From positions 96,388,925 to 96,452,924 of the forward strand of contig OY743168.1 of assembly GCA_963555705.1 (NCBI GenBank): a stretch of DNA of 64,000 nucleotides, in the 5' to 3' direction. The notes under the pieces are model-generated. The model saw nothing but the letters and a program-made list of their open reading frames with translations, had not been told where the DNA came from and did no database searches. This stretch comes from Ligustrum vulgare. Taxonomy: Eukaryota; Streptophyta; Magnoliopsida; Lamiales; Oleaceae. The translations under genes were made by a program, and so were the position numbers. How positions within the stretch are numbered: position 1 is the first letter of the stretch; each line of letters starts with the position of its first letter. Below are positions 12,076 to 23,534 of the stretch, one piece after another.

Positions 12076-12685
12076 TACCATCACCACCGCTACCACCTAA
12101 TTACCACACCACAATCATCAATACCTTGCACCAAACAAAATCGCCAAACCCTTGTTAAATTTCTTGAAAGATTTCTAGTAAAATTTTCGTGTTGTAAAGA
12201 GACTTTCATCGAGAAATTATTGAATTATAGGATTTGTAACAAATCCATAGTTTCGCTTCTGAAGTTCTCTTGCACTTGACTACAACCAAAAGAGTCCAAA
12301 TTGCTGCCCATCCAATTTCCCACCATGTATGCATCGTGACACAGCCTTAGAAACAAAGATCTTCTACCTTCATCCCACTAAGCTTTCGCTTTTCGCACGA
12401 TCTGAAATTCCTCGTCTTTTCCCTTCTTCGAGAAAGACCCGGTAACCCCAATTATTGCCACTAATCTGAGAATACAACAAAACACACTATTATGTTAGAA
12501 AATAGGCATACATGACACACAAAGATGAAAGATCGTGCAGCGTTGGACGGGGCTGCAAACCCAAAACACATTACAAAAACTCTATTATAATATATATTGT
12601 TGAAATTAATCTCTCCTTGAGGTTGAAAGAGTCCATTTTTCTTAGTCCTAGTTTTTGTCTGCACGGAGGCACTTTGTGTGAAGTG
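12076..12685. other. Non-coding stretch with CCA-rich and unassigned sequence
   Basis: Bases 12076-12130 are CCA-rich. Bases 12130-12470 look less repetitive, but I see no domain or splice pattern that would make a gene. Confidence 0.5.
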
Positions 12686-12704
12686 CATCTCATCCAAATT
12701 ATGT

Positions 12705-12963
12705 AAAAAGGTCGAACCCCAACATTGAGGGTTCCCACCGACTCTGCCCTATGCCTTTGGTGGAGGAGGTAAATTGCAGGATATGCCTCCCGGAAGCCAG
12801 GGTGGAGAGCTTATGGATAGGCTTGACTATTAACCGTGGTAACTCCTGCTTGCGATAGGGTACAAATCCAGTATTTCAGGATTTGAACCCTGCACCCCAC
12901 CGCGCTGAGCCCTATCCGCCCCCCCCCCCCCCATTTTCCACTGGAAGATATACACTGGGGGCA
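12705..12963 (-). mobile_element. tRNA-derived SINE (Au-like), minus strand
   Basis: Flanked by an exact 19-bp target duplication, CATCTCATCCAAATTATGT, at 12686-12704 and 12964-12982. On the minus strand it has a tRNA-type B box (GGTTCAAATCC), an A-box-like GGGCTCAGCG upstream, a conserved middle (CTCCACCCTGGCTTCC..GGAGGCAT) and a T-rich 3' tail (CCTTTTT), as Au SINEs have. A run of about 14 C on the plus strand (12917-12930) lies near the 5' end. The same family occurs at 21039 in the opposite orientation. Confidence 0.9.
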
Positions 12964-13092
12964 CATCTCATCCAAATTATGTGAAGGGAGAGAAGTAAAA
13001 GAGAGACAAAAGAGGTTGTCATGGAACCAGTGAAGACGAAGACAAAAGAGAGTTTTGGTTTTGATTTAATAAATAAATATATGATTTGATAA

Positions 13093-13256
13093 TGTTATAA
13101 ATTAGAGAGAAAAGTAGAGACACCAATAAACTTGTGTATTATATTATGAACCAGAGCCCCATATATATAGGGGAAGAAATGGATATACAAAGTAATTATA
13201 ACTAGGGTTTTAGGGGTACAACTATCATTCACTAATACAATATAATATTTACAACA
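13093..13256 (-). repeat. 3' LTR of the copia-type element
   Basis: 164 bp, TG..CA ends, contains CCCCATATATATAGGGG, itself nearly palindromic. The paired LTR carries about 10 extra bases (an AAAGAGAG insertion near its start). Confidence 0.9.
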
Positions 13257-13292
13257 CTCCCCCTTGAATGACATATGATATTACAAAATATC

Positions 13293-13890
13293 TACCTCGT
13301 TAAAACCTTGTTTGATAAAACCCAATGGGACAAAAATATCAAACGAAGGAAAAAGAGTACAGTTGTTTTTGGAGTATTAAGATGAATGCTGCCTCGTTAA
13401 AACCTCGTCAGGAAAACCCAATGGGACAAAACCTTGGCTAAGGAAAAAGAGTACAACTACTCCCCCTTAGTGTTGATCGTTGTAAATCATCGAGTTGATG
13501 TATCCCAATCTTGTGAGCTGGTTTATTGAATGTAGATGTTGATAGTACTTTTGTAGATAAATCGGCTTCATTGTCACTTGAGTGAATTTCTTGAAAATTC
13601 TGGAGTCTTTTGATGATGCCTCGTTAAAACCTTGTCAGAAAAACCCAGTGGGAAAAAACCTGAATGAAGGAAAAAGAGTACAGCTACTCCCTCTGATTCA
13701 ATATGTATTTAATCATCCATATAGTTACTCCCCCTGATTCAATCTCTATTGAATCATTCATATCTTGATCTCTTCAAGAGTTTCGTATAAGAGAGTATAT
13801 CAATAGATATTGATGACAGCTACCTCATTAAAAACCTTTCCAGGAAAACCCTGTGGGAAAAAACCTCGGCTAAGGAAAAAAGAGTGTAGC
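13293..13890 (-). repeat. Four dispersed copies of a 65-75 bp block near the polypurine tract
   Basis: Copies start at about 13293, 13389, 13617 and 13819. Each runs CCTCGTTAAAACCTTG, a short variable part, AAAACCCAATGGGA, another variable part, then AAGGAAAAAGAGTACA. Spacing is irregular (96, 228, 202 bp). They sit just inside the 3' LTR. Function unknown. Confidence 0.85.
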
Positions 13891-14189
13891 GTATATTAGC
13901 TCCCCCTCATGGGAACATTACAGTTATATTGATACTGCACATAATTATTTCAACTGTAAATCGGTACAATATCGAATGTATTTACCAAGCATTTATAAAT
14001 AACACATATCTGATATCTGATATTATTTGTTCTTTGAATATATTCAATATTTCCAATCATTTGAACATGTTGTATCGAGCCATATTCTATAATCAATATT
14101 ATCAATGCATTTAATGCAGTTCTAAAATTTGGAAGTGACCTATTCACTTCACTGAACAATTAACTTATTCACTTCACTAAACAATTAAC

Positions 14190-17100
14190 TTATTCACTTC
14201 AGGTGAATAATTAACCATGAATTTGAAAATCAATTGCCACGATTTTTATTCACAGTAATGGTACATCTCAATTTCAACACTTTGTCATATAGAGTCATTT
14301 GTACCATTCTTCATGTAATCTAATTTCATACTATCTATCACATTCCATTGGAAATTGAATCTATTCAAGGCATATGATATATTTAGATCGCAAAGTATCT
14401 TTATACTTTGATCAAACAAGTTTCTTAAAAACTTGAATTATATATTTCAAATATATTTAATCCTTCAAGGATTATACTGTATGCTTCAAGCATCGTATAT
14501 GTTTCACATTGCAATTATCAAATTGCTACCACCAAATTTAAGTCGTGAAACATTAGATAGGTAACGATTCCTATATTTCAAATAGATTTTCTCTAATTAT
14601 TTCACTGCAATCCCAAAGTACCGAGGTATTGATTACCCTTTTTAATCTCACTCATTGGTACTTCAAAGAATACTCCCAACGTACCGAGTTGATGATCATA
14701 CATTTAGATATCACTCATTGGTACATCAAAGAGCGCAAGCTAGTAATCAGAGTAAATCATTTTTCATTAAATACATTTCTGATAATCATATAAGTATAGG
14801 CACTTATTATGCATTTTCAGGCAAATAAAATATTGTATCTATGCCAGATCTTTGAAACATTCGTTGAGCAACAAATCGTGTATTACGACTATACCTATAG
14901 GTATTTTACTGGCTTTACACTTTTATGTGTTTGGACTTCAGGTCCCAAAACTTCAGGTTTTGTAATAAGTTTAATTTAGCCTGAACGCATACTTTTGCCA
15001 ACTATTTTTATGTCGATTTTCTTCGACATATTTTCTTTTATTATCCTCGCTATCATTCAAATTATGATGCGGCTAGTTTCGCAATTTGCTTTTGCATAAG
15101 TGCTTTAAAAAGTGTGTCGACACAATTATCATCTCAATTTGATTTCTTTCCCCACAAGACATAAATATAGAGATCTCAATTTTCAATATTTCAAGTACTT
15201 GAACCTCTTCTAGAGATTTACAATTAATTATGTCAATAAATACTCTCTCACGAGTATATCTCCTCAATAAGACCACTATAATCATTTGCTCTATTTTTAT
15301 TTATTTGGGGATCTTTATTTGAATCAAATATTGCTACGCTTCAGGCGTGCTACATATAAATATGAGATAGAGCATGAGATTTTATTAATCTCTTATGCAT
15401 CTTGTAATTATGTTATCTTTGAACGTTTCGTTCATATTTTCAATCGAACTTCTGGTTCGTATTATTACTCGCGAGGATATATAGAACATAATATGATGCA
15501 TTTGTTTGATTTTAAGCTATTCCCCCCTAATGTTGAGAAAATTGTCCAATCAAATTGACAATAACTTTTTTTTTTCGACGTTGTAAAATATCACCCATTT
15601 GGGATATATGTTCAAACAACGCATTTTTCTCAACATTATTTATTTCCCATATCAGTGCATTGTGGTGGATCAATTGCACTATTAAAAAATTATATGGAAA
15701 AATTAGGCTATAACCATAAGCCAATTATAATAGGGAGAACTATGATATTGGCATGATGCGTAATAAAATTCCCTAAACAAAAAGGGAAGTATTTTGTTCT
15801 CAATTAAATTAATTGGAGGCGTTTAAAAAACAAAAATGTTAAACTATTTATCGACATCCCAACTAACACTTCTTAAAATGTTGAGATTCGTGTCCACTAG
15901 CATTATCAAGACACATTCTTGATTATATAATCTGAAAATCATGCTCATAATTCATAATTTGAGCAATAATTTCGCAAACTTCAGGTTGTGAACAACATTT
16001 AATCATCTAGTACATGTATCAAATCTATTAGATACAAATAATATTTAGATGATCAACGTGGAGGATGATGGGTCCCCATTTATCACCCCAATTAATTTTC
16101 AGAAATATAGGAAATTTAATCCCTATTTTAGCTAGTGATAATGAAAAATTTCATGAAAGAGAACAAACATCATATATGATTGAATTGAAGAATCTTCTGG
16201 TTCTTCATTGAGTATCAATTTTAATTTCGCATCATTATTGATCCAGTGATGGTCCAACTGGTCATGCCAAATAATAAAATTAAATTGAACTTCTGGTTCA
16301 ATATAAGATATAATCATATATTATTCAAGTAGTCAAACTAATCAATGTCCTTATGACATAAGTTATATGTTTTCCTTTAGAGATAAATATGAGCTCAAAT
16401 GAGATATTACTCATTCAAAAATCAATATGTCAATATTCTTCTGGAATATTTTAATATCAAATTAATAACACATCTCATAATATTGGGCTTTTCGAGAGCA
16501 AATTATATTCCAATATTATATTTCATATGAGATAAAATTATAATTCTTCAGGAATCATCACAACTATATATTAGACTACATCATAATAATCTTCTGGATT
16601 ATTAATAAATTCGAATTTCTTTGCGAAAAAGAATGCAGTATTTATCACTTGAGTAATAAAATAATATTCTTCTAGAATATTGAAATGTAGCAATAACGCA
16701 ATATTCTTCTGGAATATTGATTCGAATCTCATTCAATTATAACAATAATTGATATCTATTGTGCAATTTAAGAGCAAAATAACGAATTATTCTTCTGGAA
16801 TAATTATATTGCTAAAATTGCAATTCTTCAAGAATAATAAGTCAATATTCTTCTGGAATATTGATATTAATTATTCATTCTTCCTTTCAAGCCAACAATA
16901 TTTGTGCTCTACACGAGTGACGTTAAAATATTCTTCTTGAATATTTATCTAACGCGAATTGTGTTTATTCGAGAACACCAATACCATATTCGTTTAAAAC
17001 ATATTTTAAATTATGCTTCTTCAAGAGCATTGGATCAATATTCTTCTGGAATATTGAAATTGTAATATACTCCTCATGACAAGCAAGTAATATTCTTCTA

Positions 17101-18375
17101 GAATACTACTATTGTTGTCCTACTTCGTGAGCAACAATATGATACATTATTAAATCAAAATTTATGAATGAACATCTACAAATATTTAATCATCTTAAAG
17201 AATATTAATTACCATATAAACATAGTATGAATTTATATATAAAAATGAATTACCAAACATATATCAGGAAAAAGAATCTTCATATATAGAAGTTAACAAA
17301 ATTGACTAAATCTTTTATTGGCTAAATCTTTTACCAATATGCAAAAGATACTAAACATGCACGTGAATTCCATATATAAAAATTAAATATATAACTAATA
17401 TATAGTAGAATCAAATCTAATAATGTATTTGAGAATTCAAAATAACGTAGTGATTTCCAATGAAAAAATTGAAAGAGCAAAAAATAATAACAATAATAAT
17501 TTGCTGGAACAATGTATCCTTTAACGAATTTATTCCGATTCTTCCAAAAGAAATAATAAATCAATATTCTTCTAAAATATTGGAAATCATAATTCATGCT
17601 ATTCAGGAGCAAATAACATCCTTCTAGGATATTAATTATAATGTTGTACTACTTCAGGAGTAACAACAAATTATTTATAATAGACAATTTTACGATTAAT
17701 ATTTTTCTGAAAAATTAATCGTCCGTTGTGCTACTTCAGGAGCGAGAACAAATTATTGTTAAAGATTTTAGATATTTGCTCTTCTGGAGCAATTGAATAA
17801 TAAATCTTTCAAAATTATGCTCTTCAGGAGCAATTAATATTCTTTACGAATATTATTATAATAAAAATTGTGCTACTTTAAGAACAACCACAAATTATTC
17901 TTCTAGAATAATTATAGTTCTAAAATTTCGATTATTCAAGAATAATAAATCAATATTCTTCTGGAATATTGAAAATTTAATTTATGCTCTTCGGGAGCAA
18001 ATAATATTCTTCTAGAATATTAATTATGATGTTGTGCTACTTCAGGAGCAACAACGAATAATAATCAATTCTATGATTAATATCCTTCTGAAATATTAAT
18101 TATTTATTACATTACTTCAATAGCAATAACGAATTATTCTTCCGGAATAATTATAGATCTAAAATTGCTATTATTCAAGAATAAAATGTCAATATTCTTC
18201 TAGAATATTGAAAATTACAATGTATGCTCTTCAGGAGCAAATAATATTCATCTGAATTATATGTTGTGTTACTTCAGGAGCAACAACAAATATTTGTAAT
18301 AGGCAAACACGGATATATGATTAATATTCTTCTGGAATATTAATATAATGTTGTGCTACTTCAGGAGCAACAACA
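14190..18375. repeat. Array of short hairpins with a shared five-base loop
   Basis: Dozens of perfect or near-perfect stems of 4-9 bp enclose a loop TTC[A/T][G/A] (plus strand). Clear examples: 14190-14210 (8-bp stem), 14459-14473, 15445-15459, 16284-16302, 16432-16450, 16699-16719, 16785-16805, 16842-16864 (9 bp), 17035-17057 (9 bp), 17776-17792 and several more to 18375. Stem sequence differs from hairpin to hairpin, although a few stems (AATATTC, GAATTATTC, TTGCTC) recur. They are sparse before 16.2 kb and dense after it. Confidence 0.85.
16230..16300 (-). pseudogene. GAG-pre-integrase remnant of the copia element
   Basis: Minus-strand text reads IIWHDQLDHHW, close to the WHxRLGH signature of the GAG-pre-integrase domain, followed by a degraded MMR-like stretch. 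This is the only coding signature I can support inside the 13.1-18.8 kb element, and it agrees with a minus orientation and a copia origin. Confidence 0.55.
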
Positions 18376-18633
18376 TAATGAATTATCAATATAAAGATCA
18401 AAATCTGTCGAATTGGTTGGAGAAAATCAGATTCAGATTCATGAGCCGCAATTGCTAATGAACAACATCGTAATGAATAGATGTGAATTGCAATTGAATA
18501 GTAATAAAAAAAATCATATGTCACCAAATTAATTTCGGTGCATATGATTTTACCATCTAACTAATATTTTGATATATGGAATTTTGAAAAAGAAAATTAG
18601 AACTCAATTTGATAGAGACTCGTGCTGATAACG

Positions 18634-18807
18634 TGTTATAAACTAGAGAGAAAAAGAGAGAAAAGTAGAGACACCAATAAACTTTTGTATTATATTATGA
18701 ACCAGAACCCCATATATATAGGGGAAGAAAGTGATATACAAAGTAATTATAACTAGGGTTTTAGGGGTACAACTGTCATTCACTAATACAATCTAATATT
18801 TACAACA
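18634..18807 (-). repeat. 5' LTR of the copia-type element
   Basis: 174 bp, matches 13093-13256 almost throughout. Immediately left of it, on the minus strand, is the putative primer site TTATCAGCACGAG (18618-18632 region), seen next to the LTR in related plant elements. Confidence 0.9.
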
Positions 18808-18812
18808 GATAA

Positions 18813-20401
18813 AATATTTTATAACTCCCCGATTTTAAAATTTTAAAATTTAAATGTATGGTTAAGCCTAATTAACCCCTCACAGAAGCATACCAGTACG
18901 TAATGATAGGCCCACTCCATTATTTTGTTTCACGTGCAATGTGAAATGTGGATTAAAGTTATATTTTTATTTATAAATAAGAGTTTTAATTTTTTTTTAT
19001 TTAAAATGTGTGATTAAATATTAATTATAAAAAATATGTGTGATTAAATAATGATTTGAGAAAATGTAATGCTTATAAATAAACAAGTTTACCACCATGA
19101 TATTCTGCAGACTTGACAAAAAGTTTGAATTGCCATGACTTAGATTCAAACGATTGTTCGATTCGATTTTCTTGTTCTAGAACCTCACCACCTCCTAACT
19201 TTTATTGCCATCACATATTTATAAAAATGAGAATAATATATTTATATAAATTAGCCTCAAAAAGTGATCGAAAAGTGACGTCCTTCCTTTCAATTAAAGA
19301 GGGAGCTCCATCCCTAACCCTCCTAACTTCTTTTATTTTTTTCACCATAGTAACTACTATTTTATCTCGAGCATGAAAATTTATGCGGTGAGTGAAAAGA
19401 TATTCAAACAACTTGAAAAGGTCAAGGCATAACTCATAGTTTGCAGAATTAATCTTCTATTTGTACATACGTCTTGTTCATATTGAATTATCAATGATGT
19501 GTTGACAATTGTATAGTTGTTGATTTCAAACAACTTGAGAAGTTCAAGGCATAGCTCATAGTTCACAGAATTAATCTATTTGTACATACCTCTTGTTCAT
19601 ATTGAATTATCAATGATGTTTTGACAATTGTGTAGTTGTTGATTTGGAAGATGATGTGATTGATAAAATAATGAATATTCGCCAAATATGATATATATAA
19701 CCCAATATGTACACCACTATGTACAAATAGCATAACTCTAGTTCGCAGATTCTCACAACAATCAATTGGGAACACTTATCTAGTAAAATAAACTTGCACT
19801 TAATTTAATTTGATTATATTTCTCTATCAACTTTTACACGGTTTTAATTAGGGTTTTCAACATTTACAATGACGTTCATCTGTGTTCAAGTACATTTTTT
19901 TACGAGAAAGTTTAAAAAAAAAAAAAAAAAAGGGGGAGAATACGAGAAAGTAACAAAAAAAATATGGTACTCCCTTGGAAATTCCTCGTGTGATTTGGGG
20001 AACATTGTTAAGTGGACACTTTGGAAATAAATAAATGGAACAGATAACTTATTATTTGCCATGATTGATTAGCAGCACGAGTATAACTGAATAATTAAAC
20101 AAACGAAGCTGCCAAAGTTCCGGTAAAGTAAAATCGCAATGTTAAGAGCCTCTTTGGTTCATGAAAACTTTTTATCATAATTTTTTAAATTCAATCTTAA
20201 TCATTCATTATTGGCCCTCAAAATTGTCTGGATTATTTTTTATTTCAATCATGATACTTAGCCATAAAGAAAATTTTCAACCCTAAACAGTGAAAATAAA
20301 CATCCACAATAAAAAGAAAAAGAAAAGTTAAAAACAAAAGAGTCCCAAAACTTTGAAGGTCAAACTATAATTGGAGTGTGCCTTAACGCATATTTTGAAT
20401 G
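18813..20401. other. AT-rich intergenic stretch without a gene
   Basis: Holds a 121-bp tandem duplication (separate entry), homopolymer runs (19911-19932) and short frames without domains. An AGAGCCTCTTTGGTTCATG at about 20149 looks like a Tourist-type terminus without a clear partner. Confidence 0.6.
19403..19645. repeat. Tandem duplication, two units of about 121 bp
   Basis: Unit 1 begins TTCAAACAACTTGA at about 19403 and unit 2 repeats it at 19524. The whole unit, including TTGTACATAC..CTTGTTCATATTGAATTATC, is repeated with few changes. Confidence 0.9.
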
Positions 20402-20409
20402 GCTGGATT

Positions 20410-20964
20410 TAGAGGTGGCAAACAGGTCGAGCCGCTCGTCGGCTCGGTTCGCGAAAACACGAGCCGAGGACGGCTCGGCTCGTCAAACGGACGAGCTCGT
20501 GGGCGAGTCAAATATTGTAGTTGAACCATGGCTCGTGGTTCAACGAGCGGCTCGTTGGCACGAGCCACGAGCTCGTGCCGGCTCGTGTAAAAAAAAAAAC
20601 AAAAAAAAAATTAAACGTCGTTTTTTTACGTTGAAAACTAAAAAAACATTGTTTTTTTTACTTATTAAGTTATTAATAATTTATTTAATACATAACTTAT
20701 TACTTATTAATATTATACTTATATTTATACTTATTAGTATTCAAGATTTCAAATATTTTAGCTATCGAAGATTGTCGACTAAATAAATAAACTTAAGACA
20801 GTAAGACAAGAGGGAAAAACGGTAAGAATTGTTTTATTATTATATAAAAAAAAAAAAAATTCGAGCTAAACGAGTCGAGCTCGTTGTTCGGCTCGTCAGT
20901 TTGACGAGCCGAGCATTGCGAGCCATGGGTTGAGTCGGCTCGGCCCTGCCCATTGCCACCTCTA
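20410..20964. mobile_element. hAT-type non-autonomous element (555 bp) with exact 8-bp TSD
   Basis: Terminal inverted repeats TAGAGGTGGCAA / TTGCCACCTCTA are perfect over 12 bp. The flanks GCTGGATT (20402-20409) and GCTGGATT (20965-20972) are an exact 8-bp target duplication, as hAT elements make. Subterminal regions on both sides are packed with GGCTCG/CGAGCC words; the centre is AT-rich and has no transposase. The 136-codon frame across it is a by-product of composition. Confidence 0.93.
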
Positions 20965-21038
20965 GCTGGATTTTCCCGACAGGTGTAGCAACGACTTTGT
21001 TACAAAGCTCTCCTTCCAATTAAGAAGTTGTGTCATTC

Positions 21039-21288
21039 GCCCTCAGGGCACATCTCCAAGTGGCAAAGGGGATGGGTGGTAAGTGCTCAGCGCAGCTGTG
21101 TGCTTGGTTCGATTCCCCGCAAGGTGGAATTGGCCTTGTGGCAAGCGGGAGTTATTGAACGTTTCTCATGCTTACCATAAGCCCTTCCACCCTGGCTCCT
21201 TGGAGGCATAACCTGGATTTACCTTCCCGAACCAATGGCCTTGGACGTGGTCGGTTCGGGCCCTCAGGGTGTGGGTTACACCTTTTTT
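21039..21288 (+). mobile_element. tRNA-derived SINE (Au-like), plus strand
   Basis: Flanked by an exact 18-bp duplication, TAAGAAGTTGTGTCATTC (21021-21038 and 21289-21306). B box GGTTCGATTCC at 21106-21116, A-box-like GGTGGTAAGTGCTCAG upstream, T-rich 3' end (CCTTTTTTT). The middle (TTCCACCCTGGCTCC..GGAGGCATAACC) matches the SINE at 12705-12963. The 5' end starts GCCCTCAGGG, and the same word recurs near the 3' end. Confidence 0.93.
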
Positions 21289-21500
21289 TAAGAAGTTGTG
21301 TCATTCATAAAGAGATGCATATTCTCAACGTAATGAGAAATGAAATATCATTGATTAATATACTGGAATATTTTTGATAAAAAGCAAATCGAATCCCACT
21401 CTCCCATAAAAATTTAGTGTCCACTAAATTATACGTTCAAAAGGATCTCAAGGACAGAGATAATCAAATCTAATAATAGACCATTTTTTGATTAAAAAAA

Positions 21501-21533
21501 AATTTAATAATAATAATAATAATAATAATAATT
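21501..21533. repeat. (AAT)n microsatellite
   Basis: About nine AAT/TAA units in a row. Confidence 0.9.
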
Positions 21534-21767
21534 GCTCTCCTCATTAAATCGTATTAAATTTCACGTTAATGAATGACAAGTCAAGCAACTTCATCATATG
21601 TCAGGTTTATTATAATAAAAAATGTTTGGTTAATTAATTCCACACATAAAATATGTAACCTTGCTTTAATATCACATGATATGTACCCCAATGTAGAATC
21701 AATGCTACATATTATTATACAAAACATTTACTCACTTTTTTATTTTTTGAGTAATAAGTCTACCGTA

Positions 21768-21964
21768 GCCTCCATTTGGCAGCTTGAAAATCGTTTATAA
21801 ATAGAATCTTTATTGTTTTTTTTTTAGATAAATTGATTAAAAAGTGATTTCGAAAAATGTAAATAAAAAGTGATTTCAAAAAATTTATGATTAATATTAA
21901 AAAGTGATATTAAAAATTTTAATGTTAATAAACATTATTTATAACAATGTTACCAAATGAAGGC
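21768..21964. mobile_element. Tourist-like MITE (197 bp)
   Basis: Ends GCCTCCATTTGG and CCAAATGAAGGC are inverted repeats with one mismatch. Flanks are GTA and TTA, so the expected TTA target duplication is only partly visible. The family (GCCTCTGTTTGATA-type termini) recurs at 47190 and 56551. Confidence 0.5.
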
Positions 21965-22384
21965 TTAATTATGTACATTTGTTTGATACTCATTTTTAAC
22001 CACACATTTTTTCATAAAATAATATTACATGAAAAAAAAAGTCTTACTTTTTAACCATACATTCTACTAAAAATTATTATCATAAAATTTATTTTCTTCA
22101 AATAACGAGTCTCGAACAAGGGTATATATTTCTTACTCGACTCATGACTCACGAGTACGAAATTGAGTCTTTTTTATTTCTCTATTTTCTTATTATACTG
22201 GTCAATTTTAAATGGCTCAAGAATCGTTTCGCAGCAAAATCCAGTAATCCACTAACCTCAAAATGAGCGACCTTTTAAACTTTAAACACATTTATTTATT
22301 TTTTAATATTTTTTTAACCAGATATTTATTAATACAATAATATTAAACATAAATATAAAAATGATTCCCTAATTTTTAAACGCA

Positions 22385-22740
22385 GATTCTCTTAAATACT
22401 TCTCAATAAAGAAACAAGTTTATATAAGTAGGACAAACGAAAAAGGAAAGCTAGCCTATATAATTGAGACGGATGGAATAAATAGGGGTACATTGTTAAA
22501 CAAACAAAATAAATATTTCTCAATAAAGAAATAAGTTTATACAAATGGGACAAACGAAAAAACAAAATCCAGCCTATATAATTGGGACGGAGGGAGTAAT
22601 AATTTTGATATTAAATAAGGGTAAGTTGGAAATTTTCTTTACAAAAATTACTTTTTCAATGACATTAAATATATTTTTTTAATCTGTGTGAAAAAGTCAA
22701 ACAAACCTATATAATTGGGACGAAATGAATATTTAAAATG
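22385..22740. repeat. Three related units with Stowaway-like termini
   Basis: AATACTTCTCAATAAAGAAA, GGACAAACGAAAAA and CCTATATAATTGGGACGGAG recur in three overlapping partial copies. GGGACGGAGGGAGTA at about 22590 resembles a Stowaway MITE end. The units lie just left of the pararetrovirus element. Confidence 0.5.
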
Positions 22741-22984
22741 TAAATCAAATAGGGGCCTAGGGCTATATAAGATTTAAATAATCTACCTATTTATTTAATA
22801 TACAAAAGGAGGTATATCTGGCCTGTTTTTCTCGCCCAAAGAGATTTCACCAGATGACAAAGTGACAAACCAAATGTCCAAAAGAAAAGGCAACTTCAGA
22901 TCTTAGCAAGATGATTTCCTGCCCACAGAATTTCAAATTTTGACTTAGCATTAAATGATATATCTGCTTTACTGAATAAAAAAA

Positions 22985-23031
22985 GGATAAAACTATACTT
23001 ACTAACAAAATCATACTAACAACTTACTAAC
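22985..23031. repeat. Left terminal inverted repeat of the caulimovirid element
   Basis: 47 bp starting GGATAAAACTATAC and containing TACTAAC at three positions 11-14 bases apart. Pairs with 31394-31440. The A-rich 9-mer ATAAAAAAA directly precedes it. Confidence 0.7.
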
Positions 23032-23179
23032 ATAAATTAATACCTATTTTACCCTTTTAGCTAAAAATATAATTAATATCTTATTTCACATATTATCTTA
23101 TTAAATTTAACACATAATAAATTCTAAAAATTTAATTACTTTAAAGTTTTTATTATTTATTTCATAATTAAAAAATATT

Positions 23180-23449
23180 ATGCCTGTTTATGATCCCCAT
23201 ATACTTCACGAAAAAAGAAAAAATTTAATTAGAATTTTACATAGAGAATATTTAGAATTGGAAAGAATAGGAAGAGACCTAAATACTGATCCTATTGCTA
23301 TAGAAAAATATAGAGAAATTAAAAGACTAATTTTACAACATAATGAATATTTAAAATTAAAAGAAGAAAACTTAATCAGACAAGAAGATATAAGATATAT
23401 GGATGAATTTGAAGAAAGGTTTTTAAGGAGAATTAGACAAAGATTATAA
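23180..23449 (+). CDS. Caulimovirid small ORF B (89 aa), intact
   Basis: An intact 89-codon frame encoding a highly charged, probably all-helical protein (heptad-like Leu/Ile spacing in residues 14-35 and 47-75) ending in a basic RRIRQRL tail. It precedes the primer binding site and the coiled-coil/coat ORF. By size, position and charge it resembles the small virion-associated or nucleic-acid-binding proteins of other caulimovirids, but no sequence family could be recognised. The start is the only ATG. It begins 149 bp from the left TIR. Confidence 0.6.
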   Translation: MPVYDPHILHEKRKNLIRILHREYLELERIGRDLNTDPIAIEKYREIKRLILQHNEYLKLKEENLIRQEDIRYMDEFEERFLRRIRQRL

Positions 23450-23490
23450 TTCCGCAAAATAAAATTTCACTTTGACGATCCAACTCACAG

Positions 23491-23503
23491 TGGTATCAGA
23501 GCC
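23491..23503 (+). other. tRNA-iMet primer binding site of the caulimovirid
   Basis: TGGTATCAGAGCC, the minus-strand DNA primer site used throughout the Caulimoviridae. It follows ORF B and is 32 bases upstream of the ATG of the coiled-coil/coat ORF (23535). It therefore lies downstream of two small ORFs rather than in the leader. Confidence 0.9.
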
Positions 23504-23534
23504 TGTAGTTGTACTTAAAAATATATTTAAAAAA

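Larger units (their letters stand above)
13093..18807 (-). mobile_element. Coding-dead copia-type LTR element, full length, GATAA target site
   Basis: Direct LTRs of 164 bp (13093-13256) and 174 bp (18634-18807) both run TGTTATAAA to TTTACAACA and are flanked by an exact 5-bp repeat, GATAA (13088-13092 and 18808-18812). A purine tract on the minus strand (CAAGGGGGAG) abuts the left LTR, and TTATCAGCACGAG abuts the right LTR, so the element is in minus orientation. The interior of about 5.4 kb has no intact ORF. A GAG-pre-integrase remnant lies near 16230-16300. Instead of coding sequence the interior is filled with short hairpins. Length and decay suggest an old element, though the LTRs remain similar. 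Confidence 0.9.

Noticed and set aside
14190..18375. CRISPR-like array
   Set aside because: Units are palindromes with variable stems and irregular spacing, in plant nuclear DNA inside an LTR element; there is no constant repeat plus unique spacer.
13093..18807. Intact copia polyprotein
   Set aside because: Only one pre-integrase-like motif is readable; all minus-strand frames inside are short and lack RT or integrase signatures.
20376..20786. 136-codon frame
   Set aside because: Lies across the hAT-type MITE and its target site; created by CGAGCC-rich ends.
21101..21120. tRNA gene (B box GGTTCGATTCC)
   Set aside because: No cloverleaf; it is the head of a SINE with an 18-bp target duplication. 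The same holds for the B box at about 12885.
22985..23031. TACTAAC heptamers as splice branch points
   Set aside because: They match the branch-point consensus by eye, but three copies at both ends in inverted order fit terminal repeats better, and no acceptor follows.
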